From Bacteroidota bacterium (lineage in GTDB: Bacteria; Bacteroidota; Bacteroidia; Bacteroidales; VadinHA17): a stretch of DNA of 9,742 bases. The stretch is from NCBI GenBank assembly GCA_030593185.1, contig JAUVHQ010000060.1, positions 1 through 9,742 on the forward strand, written 5' to 3'. The notes beneath the pieces were generated by a model. It made no database searches. It had not been told where the DNA came from and saw only the letters and a list, made by a program, of their open reading frames with translations. Below, piece after piece: positions 1 to 5,681 of this stretch (position 1 is the first letter of the stretch; the number at the start of each line of letters is the position of its first letter). Both the position numbers and the translations under genes were made by a program.

Positions 1-1
1 T

Positions 2-277
2 ACAGTTAACTGCGTAAGTGGGAGCAATGAAACAATTTCTTTATATCGTAATAAATTTAAACCGGATATTGAATCGATGGAGGGTGCTGCATTTTTCTAT
101 ATTTGCATAATGGAAAACATTCCCTTTATAGAATTGAGAGGGATATCAAATTTTGTTGAGGAAAGGAATAAAAAATTATGGGATGTCAAATTAGCGGTGA
201 ATTCATCTAACGAAGCACTTTTTAAAATTTTAACAAAAATTTTTTTAGCGAATAATTTTTTAATTCAGAGCCTGTAA
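2..277 (+). CDS. mqnB: Futalosine hydrolase, C-terminal part (5' end outside window)
   Basis: The open frame runs in from the left edge with no stop, so this is the last ~91 residues of a longer protein; the ATG at 77 is internal. MqnB is a cytoplasmic nucleoside hydrolase of the purine nucleoside phosphorylase/MTAN fold. It removes the base from futalosine to give dehypoxanthinyl futalosine in the alternative menaquinone pathway. Visible family features are CVSGSNETI near the start of the fragment, the ESMEGAAFFYIC motif (the ME pair binds ribose in MTAN-type enzymes) and the RGISNFVEERN stretch typical of the C-terminal region. The next gene is mqnD, the last cytosolic step of the same branch, which strongly supports the call. 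The stop codon TAA (275-277) lies inside the left end of a repeat element. The last residues may therefore have been changed by that insertion. Confidence 0.88.
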   Translation, partial: TVNCVSGSNETISLYRNKFKPDIESMEGAAFFYICIMENIPFIELRGISNFVEERNKKLWDVKLAVNSSNEALFKILTKIFLANNFLIQSL

Positions 278-409
278 CTAATCAGTCGGCAGTCCACAGT
301 CTGCAATTGGCAGTCACTTAAAAATGCAAAGTATAATGAGATTAGCTATTTTAGAGATTCCAAACTTTTTATGCTGAGCGCAGTCGAAGCGAAGACACTG
401 AATAGTTAC
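274..409. repeat. Intergenic inverted-repeat element, copy A
   Basis: A 136-bp non-coding element lies between mqnB and mqnD. Its ends are inverted repeats: GTAACTAATCAGT at 274-286 and ACTGAATAGTTAC at 397-409, which match 12 of 13 when one is reversed. Inside the left end are GGCAGTC/CACAGTC-type units (287-315). The right part carries CTGAGCGCAGTCGAAG (374-389). Bases 357-409 are identical to 2560-2612 in copy B (53 bp), and the identity stops exactly at the terminal repeat. Bases 316-344 are identical to 3739-3767 in copy C (29 bp). The left end supplies the stop codon of mqnB. The form is that of a MITE- or REP-like element; no transposase is present here. Confidence 0.8.
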
Positions 410-422
410 CAGAGACTTAGTT

Positions 423-1256
423 ATGAAACTAAAACTTTGTTTTTCAACCTGCCCGAATGACACATACATTTTTGATGCTATTGTAAATAAGAGGATCAAT
501 CTTGAGGGAATCTCTTTTGAGATTGTTTTGGCTGATGTTGAGGAACTAAATAAAATGGCTTTTGAATTAATTCCGGATGTTACCAAGTTAAGCTTTCATG
601 CTTATGCACATGTTTCTGATTATTATAAAATCCTGAATACCGGGAGTGCCCTGGGATATAAAAATGGTCCTCTGCTTATCAGTAAGAAAAAAATTTATCC
701 CGATGAGATAAGTGATTTGATAATAGCTGTTCCGGGTAAATATACAACGGCTAACCTGCTTCTTGGGATTGCTTTTCCTGATATAAAAAAGAAAAGAGAG
801 TATCTTTTCTCGAATATTGAAGATGCTGTATTGAGCGGGGAAACTGATGCCGGCCTTATTATCCATGAGTCGCGATTTACATATTCCCGTAAAGGACTTA
901 AAAAAGTAATTGACCTGGGAGAGTACTGGGAAGAGAAAACCCACCTGCCAATCCCGCTTGGGGGAATTATGATCAGAAGGGATTTGCCTGAGGATATAAG
1001 AAGGAAAGTGAATCATATTCTTAAGACAAGTATAAGTTATGCAGAGCAAAATCCCAGGGCTTCAATGGATTTTGTTAAAATGCACGCCCAATCGGTGAAA
1101 GATGAAGTGATTCGTAAACATATTGATCTATATGTAAATGAATTCACAATTGATCTTGCGGAAAAAGGGAAAGATGCTATAAAGGAGCTGTATAAAAGAG
1201 CTGAACAATCTGGTTTGATACCTGAAGTAAACAGGGATATGTTTCAGGGTAAATGA
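423..1256 (+). CDS. mqnD: 1,4-dihydroxy-6-naphthoate synthase
   Basis: A 277-residue protein of the length usual for MqnD. The enzyme has a periplasmic-binding-protein-like fold but acts in the cytosol. It converts cyclic dehypoxanthinyl futalosine to 1,4-dihydroxy-6-naphthoate, the naphthoquinone precursor of menaquinone. Family marks are STCPNDTYIF at residues 8-17, PGKYTTANLL at 104-113 in the substrate-binding region, LIIHESRFTY at 145-154 (His148 corresponds to the conserved catalytic His) and LPIPLGG at 175-181. There is no signal peptide. The ATG at 423 gives the canonical N-terminus (MKLKLCFSTCPNDT), and no clear Shine-Dalgarno precedes it, as is usual in this phylum. It follows mqnB in the same direction, but element A now separates the two genes by 145 bp. 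Cotranscription is likely but not certain. No key residue appears to be missing. Confidence 0.93.
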   Translation: MKLKLCFSTCPNDTYIFDAIVNKRINLEGISFEIVLADVEELNKMAFELIPDVTKLSFHAYAHVSDYYKILNTGSALGYKNGPLLISKKKIYPDEISDLIIAVPGKYTTANLLLGIAFPDIKKKREYLFSNIEDAVLSGETDAGLIIHESRFTYSRKGLKKVIDLGEYWEEKTHLPIPLGGIMIRRDLPEDIRRKVNHILKTSISYAEQNPRASMDFVKMHAQSVKDEVIRKHIDLYVNEFTIDLAEKGKDAIKELYKRAEQSGLIPEVNRDMFQGK

Positions 1257-1297
1257 AGAGAAGAAGTTAAAAGTGAACTTAACCCGTAACTCGTAGC

Positions 1298-1359
1298 ATT
1301 TTAGTCATTTTGAATTTTGGTCAATTTTAGTCAATTTTAGACATTTTAAATTTTAGTCA
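1298..1359. repeat. Five spaced copies of a 10-bp unit, ATTTTAGTCA
   Basis: The unit ATTTTAGTCA or a one-base variant begins at 1298, 1314 (ATTTTGGTCA), 1324, 1334 (ATTTTAGACA) and 1350. The distances are 16, 10, 10 and 16 bp. The array fills most of the 125-bp gap between mqnD and hldD and ends 22 bp before the hldD ATG. Related strings (TTTTAGGCACTTCTTC, CTTTAGACACTTCTTC) occur in copy C near 3771-3875. It could be a phase-spaced binding site or a simple intergenic repeat of this genome. Confidence 0.7.
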
Positions 1360-1381
1360 TTCTTCACTTAAGACATTTGAT

Positions 1382-2347
1382 ATGATTGTAGTTACCGGAG
1401 CAGCAGGTTTTATTGCCAGTAATCTGGTTGCCGGCCTCAATGAAAAAGGATTTAAAGATGTCATTCTGGTTGATGATTTTTCAAAGCCTGAAAAGAATAA
1501 AAATTTTGACGGGAAAATTTATACAGATAAAATTGACCGGGAAAATTTCTTTAGCTGGTTCAGGGAAAATCACCGTTTAATCCAATTTATTTTTCATATA
1601 GGTGCCAGGACAGATACAACCGAGTTTAATGAATCGGTGTTTGAGAATTTAAATCTGGGGTACTCAAAAAAGGTTTGGATGTTGTGTGTTGAATTTGGCA
1701 TTCCCCTGATATATGCCTCCTCTGCTGCAACATATGGTCTCGGCGAGTTTGGTTATGAAGATAATCACATGATTGTGAATAAACTCAAACCCCTTAATCC
1801 ATACGGAAAATCGAAAAACGAATTTGACAAATGGGCAATAAAACAGGAAAGGAAACCCTATTATTGGGCAGGACTGAAATTTTTTAATGTCTATGGAACA
1901 AATGAATATCATAAAAGCAGAATGGCTTCAGTTGTATTTCATGCTTATTACCAGATAAAGGAAACCGGAAAAATAAAACTTTTTCGTTCACATAATCCCG
2001 GTTTCAAAGATGGTGAACAGGCACGGGATTTTATTTATGTCAAAGATGTTATTGATGTATTGATTTTTCTTATGCACCACAGGAAAAATCCGGGTATTTA
2101 TAATCTGGGAACAGGCACTGCCAGGACTTTTAACGATCTTGCTAAAGGTATTTTTGAAGCTATGAATTTGGATAAAAATATTGAATATATCGATACACCT
2201 GAAGATATTCGTGATAAGTACCAGTATTTTACTCAGGCTGATATTACAAAACTAAGATCTATAGGGTATAAAAAACCGCTTATTTCGCTTGAAAATGGTA
2301 TAGGAGATTATGTACAGAATTATCTTAACTCACATGGATATAACTAG
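1382..2347 (+). CDS. hldD: ADP-L-glycero-D-manno-heptose 6-epimerase
   Basis: A 321-residue extended short-chain dehydrogenase, close to the family's usual length. HldD uses bound NADP to epimerise ADP-D-glycero-D-manno-heptose at C6, giving the heptose donor for the LPS inner core. Visible features are an N-terminal Rossmann strand with VTGAAGFIASN (residues 4-14), the FHIGARTDTTE segment (71-81) typical of this family, YASSAATYG (111-119), the catalytic YxxxK pair Tyr141/Lys145 in NPYGKSK, and NEYHKSRMASVVFHA (174-188). In the last of these Lys178 matches the second catalytic base known from the E. coli enzyme. The third glycine of the usual GxxGxxG is alanine here. The ATG at 1382 places the Rossmann motif at the very N-terminus, as expected. 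No other LPS gene is adjacent. The stop TAG (2345-2347) falls in the left end of repeat copy B. Confidence 0.95.
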   Translation: MIVVTGAAGFIASNLVAGLNEKGFKDVILVDDFSKPEKNKNFDGKIYTDKIDRENFFSWFRENHRLIQFIFHIGARTDTTEFNESVFENLNLGYSKKVWMLCVEFGIPLIYASSAATYGLGEFGYEDNHMIVNKLKPLNPYGKSKNEFDKWAIKQERKPYYWAGLKFFNVYGTNEYHKSRMASVVFHAYYQIKETGKIKLFRSHNPGFKDGEQARDFIYVKDVIDVLIFLMHHRKNPGIYNLGTGTARTFNDLAKGIFEAMNLDKNIEYIDTPEDIRDKYQYFTQADITKLRSIGYKKPLISLENGIGDYVQNYLNSHGYN

Positions 2348-2369
2348 TCAGCCAGCAGTCCACAGTCTA

Positions 2370-2492
2370 CAATTAGCAGTTGCTCTTGCGATGGATATTT
2401 ATCATGTTAGCAAGAAATTTCCAAAAGATAAATCTTATTCTTTGACTACTCAGATAAGAAAATCCACAAGATATGTTTGTTTAAATACTTAA
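2370..2492 (+). pseudogene. Remnant of a four-helix-bundle protein (23S rRNA intervening-sequence family)
   Basis: The frame reads QLAVALAMDIYHVSKKFP, then KDKSYSLTTQIRKSTRYVCL, then stops at 2490-2492. This resembles the first two helices of the small four-helix-bundle (IVP/S23) proteins common in Bacteroidota. Their usual pattern is A..LA..IY..T..FPK.E.YGLT.QIRR.S.S...NIAEG. About 40 of the usual ~115-125 residues remain. There is no proper start, and the frame ends where NIAEG should begin. A longer open frame exists upstream in the same phase, but it is only hldD 3' sequence and repeat. The role of this family is not well established; members sit inside 23S rRNA intervening sequences and at many intergenic sites. 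I infer a decayed passenger gene of element B. Confidence 0.7.
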
Positions 2493-2498
2493 TCACAT

Positions 2499-2514
2499 TC
2501 CCGATAAATCGGGA
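2499..2514. repeat. Short perfect palindrome TCCCGA-TAAA-TCGGGA
   Basis: A 6-bp GC-rich stem with a 4-base loop lies just after the stop of the four-helix-bundle remnant and inside element B. No T-run follows, so it is not a standard rho-independent terminator. It could still act as a bidirectional 3' stem between the convergent genes. Confidence 0.5.
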
Positions 2515-2608
2515 CTAAAGACTGCTGACTTAAAAATAATGAGATTAACCTTTTTTTGCATTCCAAACTTTTTATGCTGAGCGCAGTCGAAGCGAAGACA
2601 CTGAATAG

Positions 2609-2857
2609 TTACAACTTTCTTATATCAATCGTTCTTTTTGTTTCATCTTTTGTTTCGCCATTATTAAGATTATTCAGATCACAGACAAACTTCCTGATAT
2701 CTTCATCGTTAAATCCTTTTTCTTTTGCAACCTCTTCGAGTGTTCCCCATATTGGCTCCCCGCAGGCGATGCATTTAATGCCATGCTCCATAAAGTATCT
2801 CACTGAACCAGGGATGGTCTCCACCAGGTCTTCAATGGTGATATTCTTATCTGTCAT
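2609..2857 (-). CDS. DUF1858 domain protein
   Basis: An 82-residue soluble protein. Residues 3-65 match the DUF1858 pattern: an N-terminal TIEDLVETIPGSVRYFMEHG, then IKCIACGEPIWGTLEEVAKE with a Cys29-x-x-Cys32 pair, then a short helix ending in DLNN. This domain occurs alone or fused in anaerobe proteins, often near redox or iron-sulfur functions. Its molecular role is not known, and I assign none beyond a possible thiol or metal site. A third Cys is at 59. The ATG at 2855-2857 is the only sensible start. The gene is divergent from the exported protein at 2924 (66-bp gap) and convergent with hldD. Its last codon and stop lie in the right end of repeat element B, so the C-terminal tail beyond the domain (TKRTIDIRKL) may have been set by that insertion. 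Confidence 0.82.
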   Translation of the reverse strand: MTDKNITIEDLVETIPGSVRYFMEHGIKCIACGEPIWGTLEEVAKEKGFNDEDIRKFVCDLNNLNNGETKDETKRTIDIRKL

Positions 2858-2868
2858 GCTCTTTTTTC

Positions 2869-2899
2869 TTTGTGATTTATTGTTTACAATATAGTATTT
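2869..2899 (+). promoter_or_regulatory. Candidate Bacteroidota promoter for the exported protein gene
   Basis: TTTG (2869-2872) and TAGTATTT (2892-2899) are separated by 19 bp. This spacing fits the TTTG-N19-TAnnTTTG consensus, but the downstream box has two mismatches. It lies 24 bp before the ATG at 2924, in the divergent gap. Confidence 0.4.
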
Positions 2900-2923
2900 T
2901 TATAAAATAAAATTTATGATCTT

Positions 2924-3688
2924 ATGAAAACGAAAAGGAACCTGATCATATTCAAGTTTATTTTTTTATTTATTTTTCCTTTAATTCTTTCAGCACAACA
3001 GCCGAATGAAAGATATTTGAATTTCTCCGGAGTTGTTATGGACAGTGACAGTTTAAAACCAATAATAAATGTCTATTATTCTCTGAATGGAAGATTGGAA
3101 GGAATTTCAGACTCAGAGGGGAGATTTTCAATTTATGCCAGGATTGGTGATACGTTAAGTTTTTCTCATATTGGGTATAGAACTAAGATATTTAATGTAT
3201 CTGATAGTTTACAACTGGATAATTACCTTGTAGGGATATTCATGACACGAGATACTATAAGGCTTCAGGAGATTGTGATCTTTCCCCGTTTGGGAAATCT
3301 CAGACAGGAAATGACCAGTATAGGGAACAGAGGGGATTTTCAAAATGTTATAGCAAAACAGAATCTGGATATAGCTACATATCAGGGGCTGAAAAGTGCT
3401 CCGGATTTATCGGACCCGGAAATTCAGTATGATTTTCAGGCATCAAAATTAATACAGGATGCAATTGAGAAAGGAGGTATTCCGTCTGATAAAATGGTAT
3501 CTGTTAGTGTTTTTACCGGGGTTGTTCTGATAATGTCTTTGCTGTTGGAGGATAAATCCGAACTTCTGAAACCTGTAAAATTGCCTGGCACACAGGAGGT
3601 GAAATGGTTAAAAAACTACTATATTAAGAAATTGGCACCGGTTTCACCCCGGGATAGCACGGTAATAATGAAAGGGACTCAAGATTAA
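2924..3688 (+). CDS. Exported protein with carboxypeptidase-regulatory-like domain
   Basis: A 254-residue protein. Residues 1-24 form a signal peptide: basic start MKTKR, a Phe/Ile/Leu-rich core, then LSAQQ at the likely cleavage site. Residues 33-115 match the carboxypeptidase-D regulatory-like domain (PF13715 type). They contain FSGVVMDSDSLKPIINVYYS, a DSEGRFSIYARIGDTLSFSH stretch and the following IGYRT. This domain usually sits at the N-terminus of TonB-dependent outer-membrane receptors, but here no plug or barrel follows. The remaining ~140 residues have no domain I recognise; residues 194-208 are hydrophobic. Similar stand-alone proteins are frequent in Bacteroidota and are annotated only by this domain. 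It is probably periplasmic or surface-associated. Its stop codon is one base before repeat copy C. It is not in an operon with its neighbours. Confidence 0.8.
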   Translation: MKTKRNLIIFKFIFLFIFPLILSAQQPNERYLNFSGVVMDSDSLKPIINVYYSLNGRLEGISDSEGRFSIYARIGDTLSFSHIGYRTKIFNVSDSLQLDNYLVGIFMTRDTIRLQEIVIFPRLGNLRQEMTSIGNRGDFQNVIAKQNLDIATYQGLKSAPDLSDPEIQYDFQASKLIQDAIEKGGIPSDKMVSVSVFTGVVLIMSLLLEDKSELLKPVKLPGTQEVKWLKNYYIKKLAPVSPRDSTVIMKGTQD

Positions 3689-3689
3689 A

Positions 3690-3854
3690 CAACTAATCAG
3701 TCGGCAGTCTACAGTCAACAGTCGGCAGCTGGCAATCGACTTAAAAATGCAAAGTATAATGAGATTACCCATTTTAGGCACTTCTTCATTTAGGTACTTT
3801 GAACTTCTTCTCTTCTCAACTTTTTATACTGAGCGCAGTCGAAGCATAGTTCAC
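3690..3854. repeat. Intergenic repeat element, copy C (decayed right end)
   Basis: The element begins one base after the stop of the upstream gene with AACTAATCAGTCGGCAGTC (3691-3709), followed by more CAGTC-type units. Bases 3739-3767 equal 316-344 of copy A (29 bp), and CTGAGCGCAGTCGAAG recurs at 3829-3844. The right terminal repeat is reduced to ATAGTTCAC (3846-3854). In the middle and beyond the right end are TTTTAGGCACTTCTTC, TTTAGGTACTTTGAAC and CTTTAGACACTTCTTC, which resemble the ATTTTAGTCA units before hldD. It fills most of the convergent gap to the proline dehydrogenase gene. Confidence 0.7.
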
Positions 3855-3878
3855 TTTAAACTTTAGACACTTCTTCTA

Positions 3879-4790
3879 TTATCCTTTATAAAAAATCGCC
3901 TTAATAATATGGTTTGCCATTTTGGGATTTTCTTTTAGCCGGCGGGTCGAATAACCGAACCAGTCTTTACCAAAAGGAACATAAACCCTCATCCTGTGCC
4001 CCTTATCAACAATCGACTTTCTAAGTGCCGGTGTTACACCATACAACATCTGGAATTCATACTTTTCTTTCGGTACATTATACTTCTCAATAAGCTTATA
4101 GGCACCCTCTATCAGAAGTTTATCATGAGTGGCAATTCCGGGATAGATATTATTCCTGAACATAAATTCGAGTTCTTCCAGAAAGTGATCGTTTATAACT
4201 TCATGTTTTTTATAAGCTATCTCAGGTGATTCAACGTAAATCCCTTTGCATAGCCTGTAATTCAAAGGTGATTTTTCAGTGTGAATATCCATAAGCTTTT
4301 TCAGGTCATCCATGGTACGTTTCATATATGACTGGAACACGAGGCCAACATTATCAGGAAATTCATTCTGAAGTCTTCTGAACAATTCTATTTCCATATC
4401 AACGCATTGCGAATCTTCCATATCAATGCGGACAAAATTGTTGTATTCGACAGCTTTAATAACAATTTCCCTGATTTTTTCATAACAAATTTCCTTGTCG
4501 ATTAGCAACCCGAACATGGTAGGTTTGATGGAATAATTCCCATTGATCTTATTTTTCTCAGAAACATCTATTAATTCCAGGTATTGATTTTTATTATCTT
4601 CCGCCTCATCGAGATTATAGATAAATTCACCAAGAATATCAAGGGTAACTATTATCCCTTGTTTGTTAAGTTTTTTTGATACCCTTAATGCATCCTCTGT
4701 ACTTTCACCGGCGATATAGGATTTTGAAAAAAGCCATACAAATTTCTTGGGGAAATAGGGTAAAAGATTGGCAATTAATTTGTTAAACAT
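3879..4790 (-). CDS. Proline dehydrogenase (monofunctional)
   Basis: An FAD-dependent TIM-barrel enzyme that oxidises L-proline to 1-pyrroline-5-carboxylate and passes electrons to the quinone pool. With the start at 4790 it has 303 residues, the usual size of one-domain bacterial PRODH. Motifs in order are SIKPTMFGL (87-95), RIDMED (121-126), QSYMKRT (153-159), RLCKGIYVE (179-187, flavin/substrate region), ATHD (220-223), FQMLYGV (246-252), RVYVPFG (268-274) and YSTRRLKENP (280-289). The arginine pair in the last motif binds the proline carboxylate. An in-frame ATG at 4832 would add 14 residues. I prefer 4790 because AAAGGAAAA lies about 6 bases upstream as a Shine-Dalgarno-like site and the extension (RLIKLKGKII) merely translates that leader. 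No P5C dehydrogenase gene is adjacent, so the pathway partner is elsewhere. Confidence 0.93.
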   Translation of the reverse strand: MFNKLIANLLPYFPKKFVWLFSKSYIAGESTEDALRVSKKLNKQGIIVTLDILGEFIYNLDEAEDNKNQYLELIDVSEKNKINGNYSIKPTMFGLLIDKEICYEKIREIVIKAVEYNNFVRIDMEDSQCVDMEIELFRRLQNEFPDNVGLVFQSYMKRTMDDLKKLMDIHTEKSPLNYRLCKGIYVESPEIAYKKHEVINDHFLEELEFMFRNNIYPGIATHDKLLIEGAYKLIEKYNVPKEKYEFQMLYGVTPALRKSIVDKGHRMRVYVPFGKDWFGYSTRRLKENPKMANHIIKAIFYKG

Positions 4791-5074
4791 AATAATTTTT
4801 CCTTTTAGTTTTATTAACCTGATAAATATCAACTTTCAGATATTTGACAACCTGATAATATTGCTGATAATAACAATGACGTAGTAAAAATATTATCTTA
4901 CAAATTTAAAACCTATGATCTTTGTCATTCGTATATGTAATTTTAGACAAGATAGATAAGGGAAAATAATTATTTTGTAATGCGGTGATAATGAAGATAA
5001 TACAACAAGCAGAATGTAGTAAACAGTTGTAAATTCAAGGAAATATTTTTTTTTGATTACCTTCAAAAATAATT
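4791..5074. other. Divergent gap between proline dehydrogenase and the sigma factor gene
   Basis: AT-rich, with no credible gene; a 61-codon minus-strand frame (4893-5078) has no recognisable features. It must hold the proline dehydrogenase promoter on the minus strand, but I found no good match to the TTTG/TAnnTTTG consensus. The sigma-factor promoter begins at its right edge. Confidence 0.5.
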
Positions 5075-5104
5075 GCAACCTTTTTTTAAGTCAACGTGTC
5101 ATAA
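5075..5104 (+). promoter_or_regulatory. ECF-type promoter of the sigma factor gene
   Basis: GCAACCT (5075-5081), exactly 16 bp, then GTCATAA (5098-5104). This is the layout of promoters read by sigma-E-like factors (GGAACTT-N16-GTCTAA in E. coli), with the AAC core and GTC box kept. A start of transcription near 5110 would leave a leader of only about 10 bases before the ATG at 5121. The placement rules out the longer frame starting at TTG 5073 and suggests self-activation by the encoded ECF factor. Confidence 0.65.
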
Positions 5105-5120
5105 CAATGAATATGTAGTA

Positions 5121-5681
5121 ATGCTTAACGAGAAACAGCTTGTAAAACAATGTGTAAAACATGACCGCCGTGCACAGAAACAATTGTTTGACCGGTATTC
5201 GGGATTGTTACTGGGTATTTGCAGGCGATATGTTGCTGAAACTTCAGAAGCTGAAGATATATTGCAGGAGGGATTTCTGAAGATATATTTAAAGATCAGG
5301 GAGTATAAGGGAACAGGTCCTTTAATGGCCTGGATGGCTAGAATAATTATTAACACAGCTATAACACATTATCATAAAAACCGGAAGCATCATTTTCATT
5401 ATGATATTGAGGAGGTTAATGAAACAGATATGGAAGGGTTTATGTTTAACGACCTGGATTTTACACGCAATGAGCTTCTCAATATAATAGGTTCACTGCC
5501 TCAGGGATACAGGATGATTTTTAATCTGTATGCTGTAGAAGGGTTTAAGCATAAGGAAATAGCTGAATTGTTAGAGATTGATGTGAATACTTCTAAGTCA
5601 CAATATTCAAGAGCAAGAAAACTGATCAGAAAAAAACTGGAAAATTTGAGTAAGGCTCATAATATCAAGGGGAAGAAGTGA
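5121..5681 (+). CDS. ECF-family RNA polymerase sigma factor
   Basis: A 186-residue sigma-70 family protein with only regions 2 and 4, as in ECF factors. Region 2 spans roughly residues 20-90 and contains RRYVAETSEAEDILQEGFLK (core-polymerase binding) and MAWMARIIINTAITHYHKN (promoter -10 recognition). A short acidic linker follows (95-113). Region 4 spans 118-172, with LPQGYRMIFNLYAVEGFKHK leading into the helix-turn-helix EIAELLEIDVNTSKSQYSRA, which reads the -35 box. The ATG at 5121 is chosen because the promoter covers the upstream frame and because MLNEKQLVKQC is a normal start for the family. The stop TGA overlaps the GTG start of the next gene by 4 bases, so the two are translationally coupled. 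That partner is probably its membrane regulator. Target genes cannot be read from sequence alone. Confidence 0.92.
   Translation: MLNEKQLVKQCVKHDRRAQKQLFDRYSGLLLGICRRYVAETSEAEDILQEGFLKIYLKIREYKGTGPLMAWMARIIINTAITHYHKNRKHHFHYDIEEVNETDMEGFMFNDLDFTRNELLNIIGSLPQGYRMIFNLYAVEGFKHKEIAELLEIDVNTSKSQYSRARKLIRKKLENLSKAHNIKGKK

Larger units (their letters stand above)
2341..2612. mobile_element. Intergenic inverted-repeat element, copy B, carrying a gene remnant
   Basis: About 272 bp between the convergent hldD and DUF1858 genes. The left end TAACTAGTCAGC (2341-2352) and right end ACTGAATAGTTAC (2600-2612) are imperfect inverted repeats like those of copy A. The last 53 bp (2560-2612) equal copy A exactly. 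Unlike copies A and C, this copy contains about 150 extra bp with a broken four-helix-bundle reading frame. That insert is bounded by an inner inverted repeat, AGTCAGCCAGCAGTC (2346-2360) against AGACTGCTGACT (2519-2530). The hldD stop and the DUF1858 stop (2609-2611) both lie inside the element's ends. The structure suggests a non-autonomous mobile element, but no target duplication is visible. Confidence 0.65.

Noticed and set aside
588..1049. A 153-codon open frame on the minus strand inside mqnD
   Set aside because: It lies wholly antisense to a clear mqnD coding frame and its translation (Cys/Phe/Ile-rich, no domain) looks like a shadow.
2556..2894. A 112-codon plus-strand frame opposite the DUF1858 gene
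   Set aside because: It starts in repeat sequence, is Ser/Phe-rich and antisense to a recognised domain.
4893..5078. A 61-codon minus-strand frame between proline dehydrogenase and the sigma factor
   Set aside because: No homology recognised, no ribosome-binding site, and it overlaps the ECF promoter.
5073..5120. A longer sigma factor starting at TTG 5073
   Set aside because: The extra 16 residues are encoded by the promoter boxes and the presumed leader; ATG 5121 gives a normal N-terminus.
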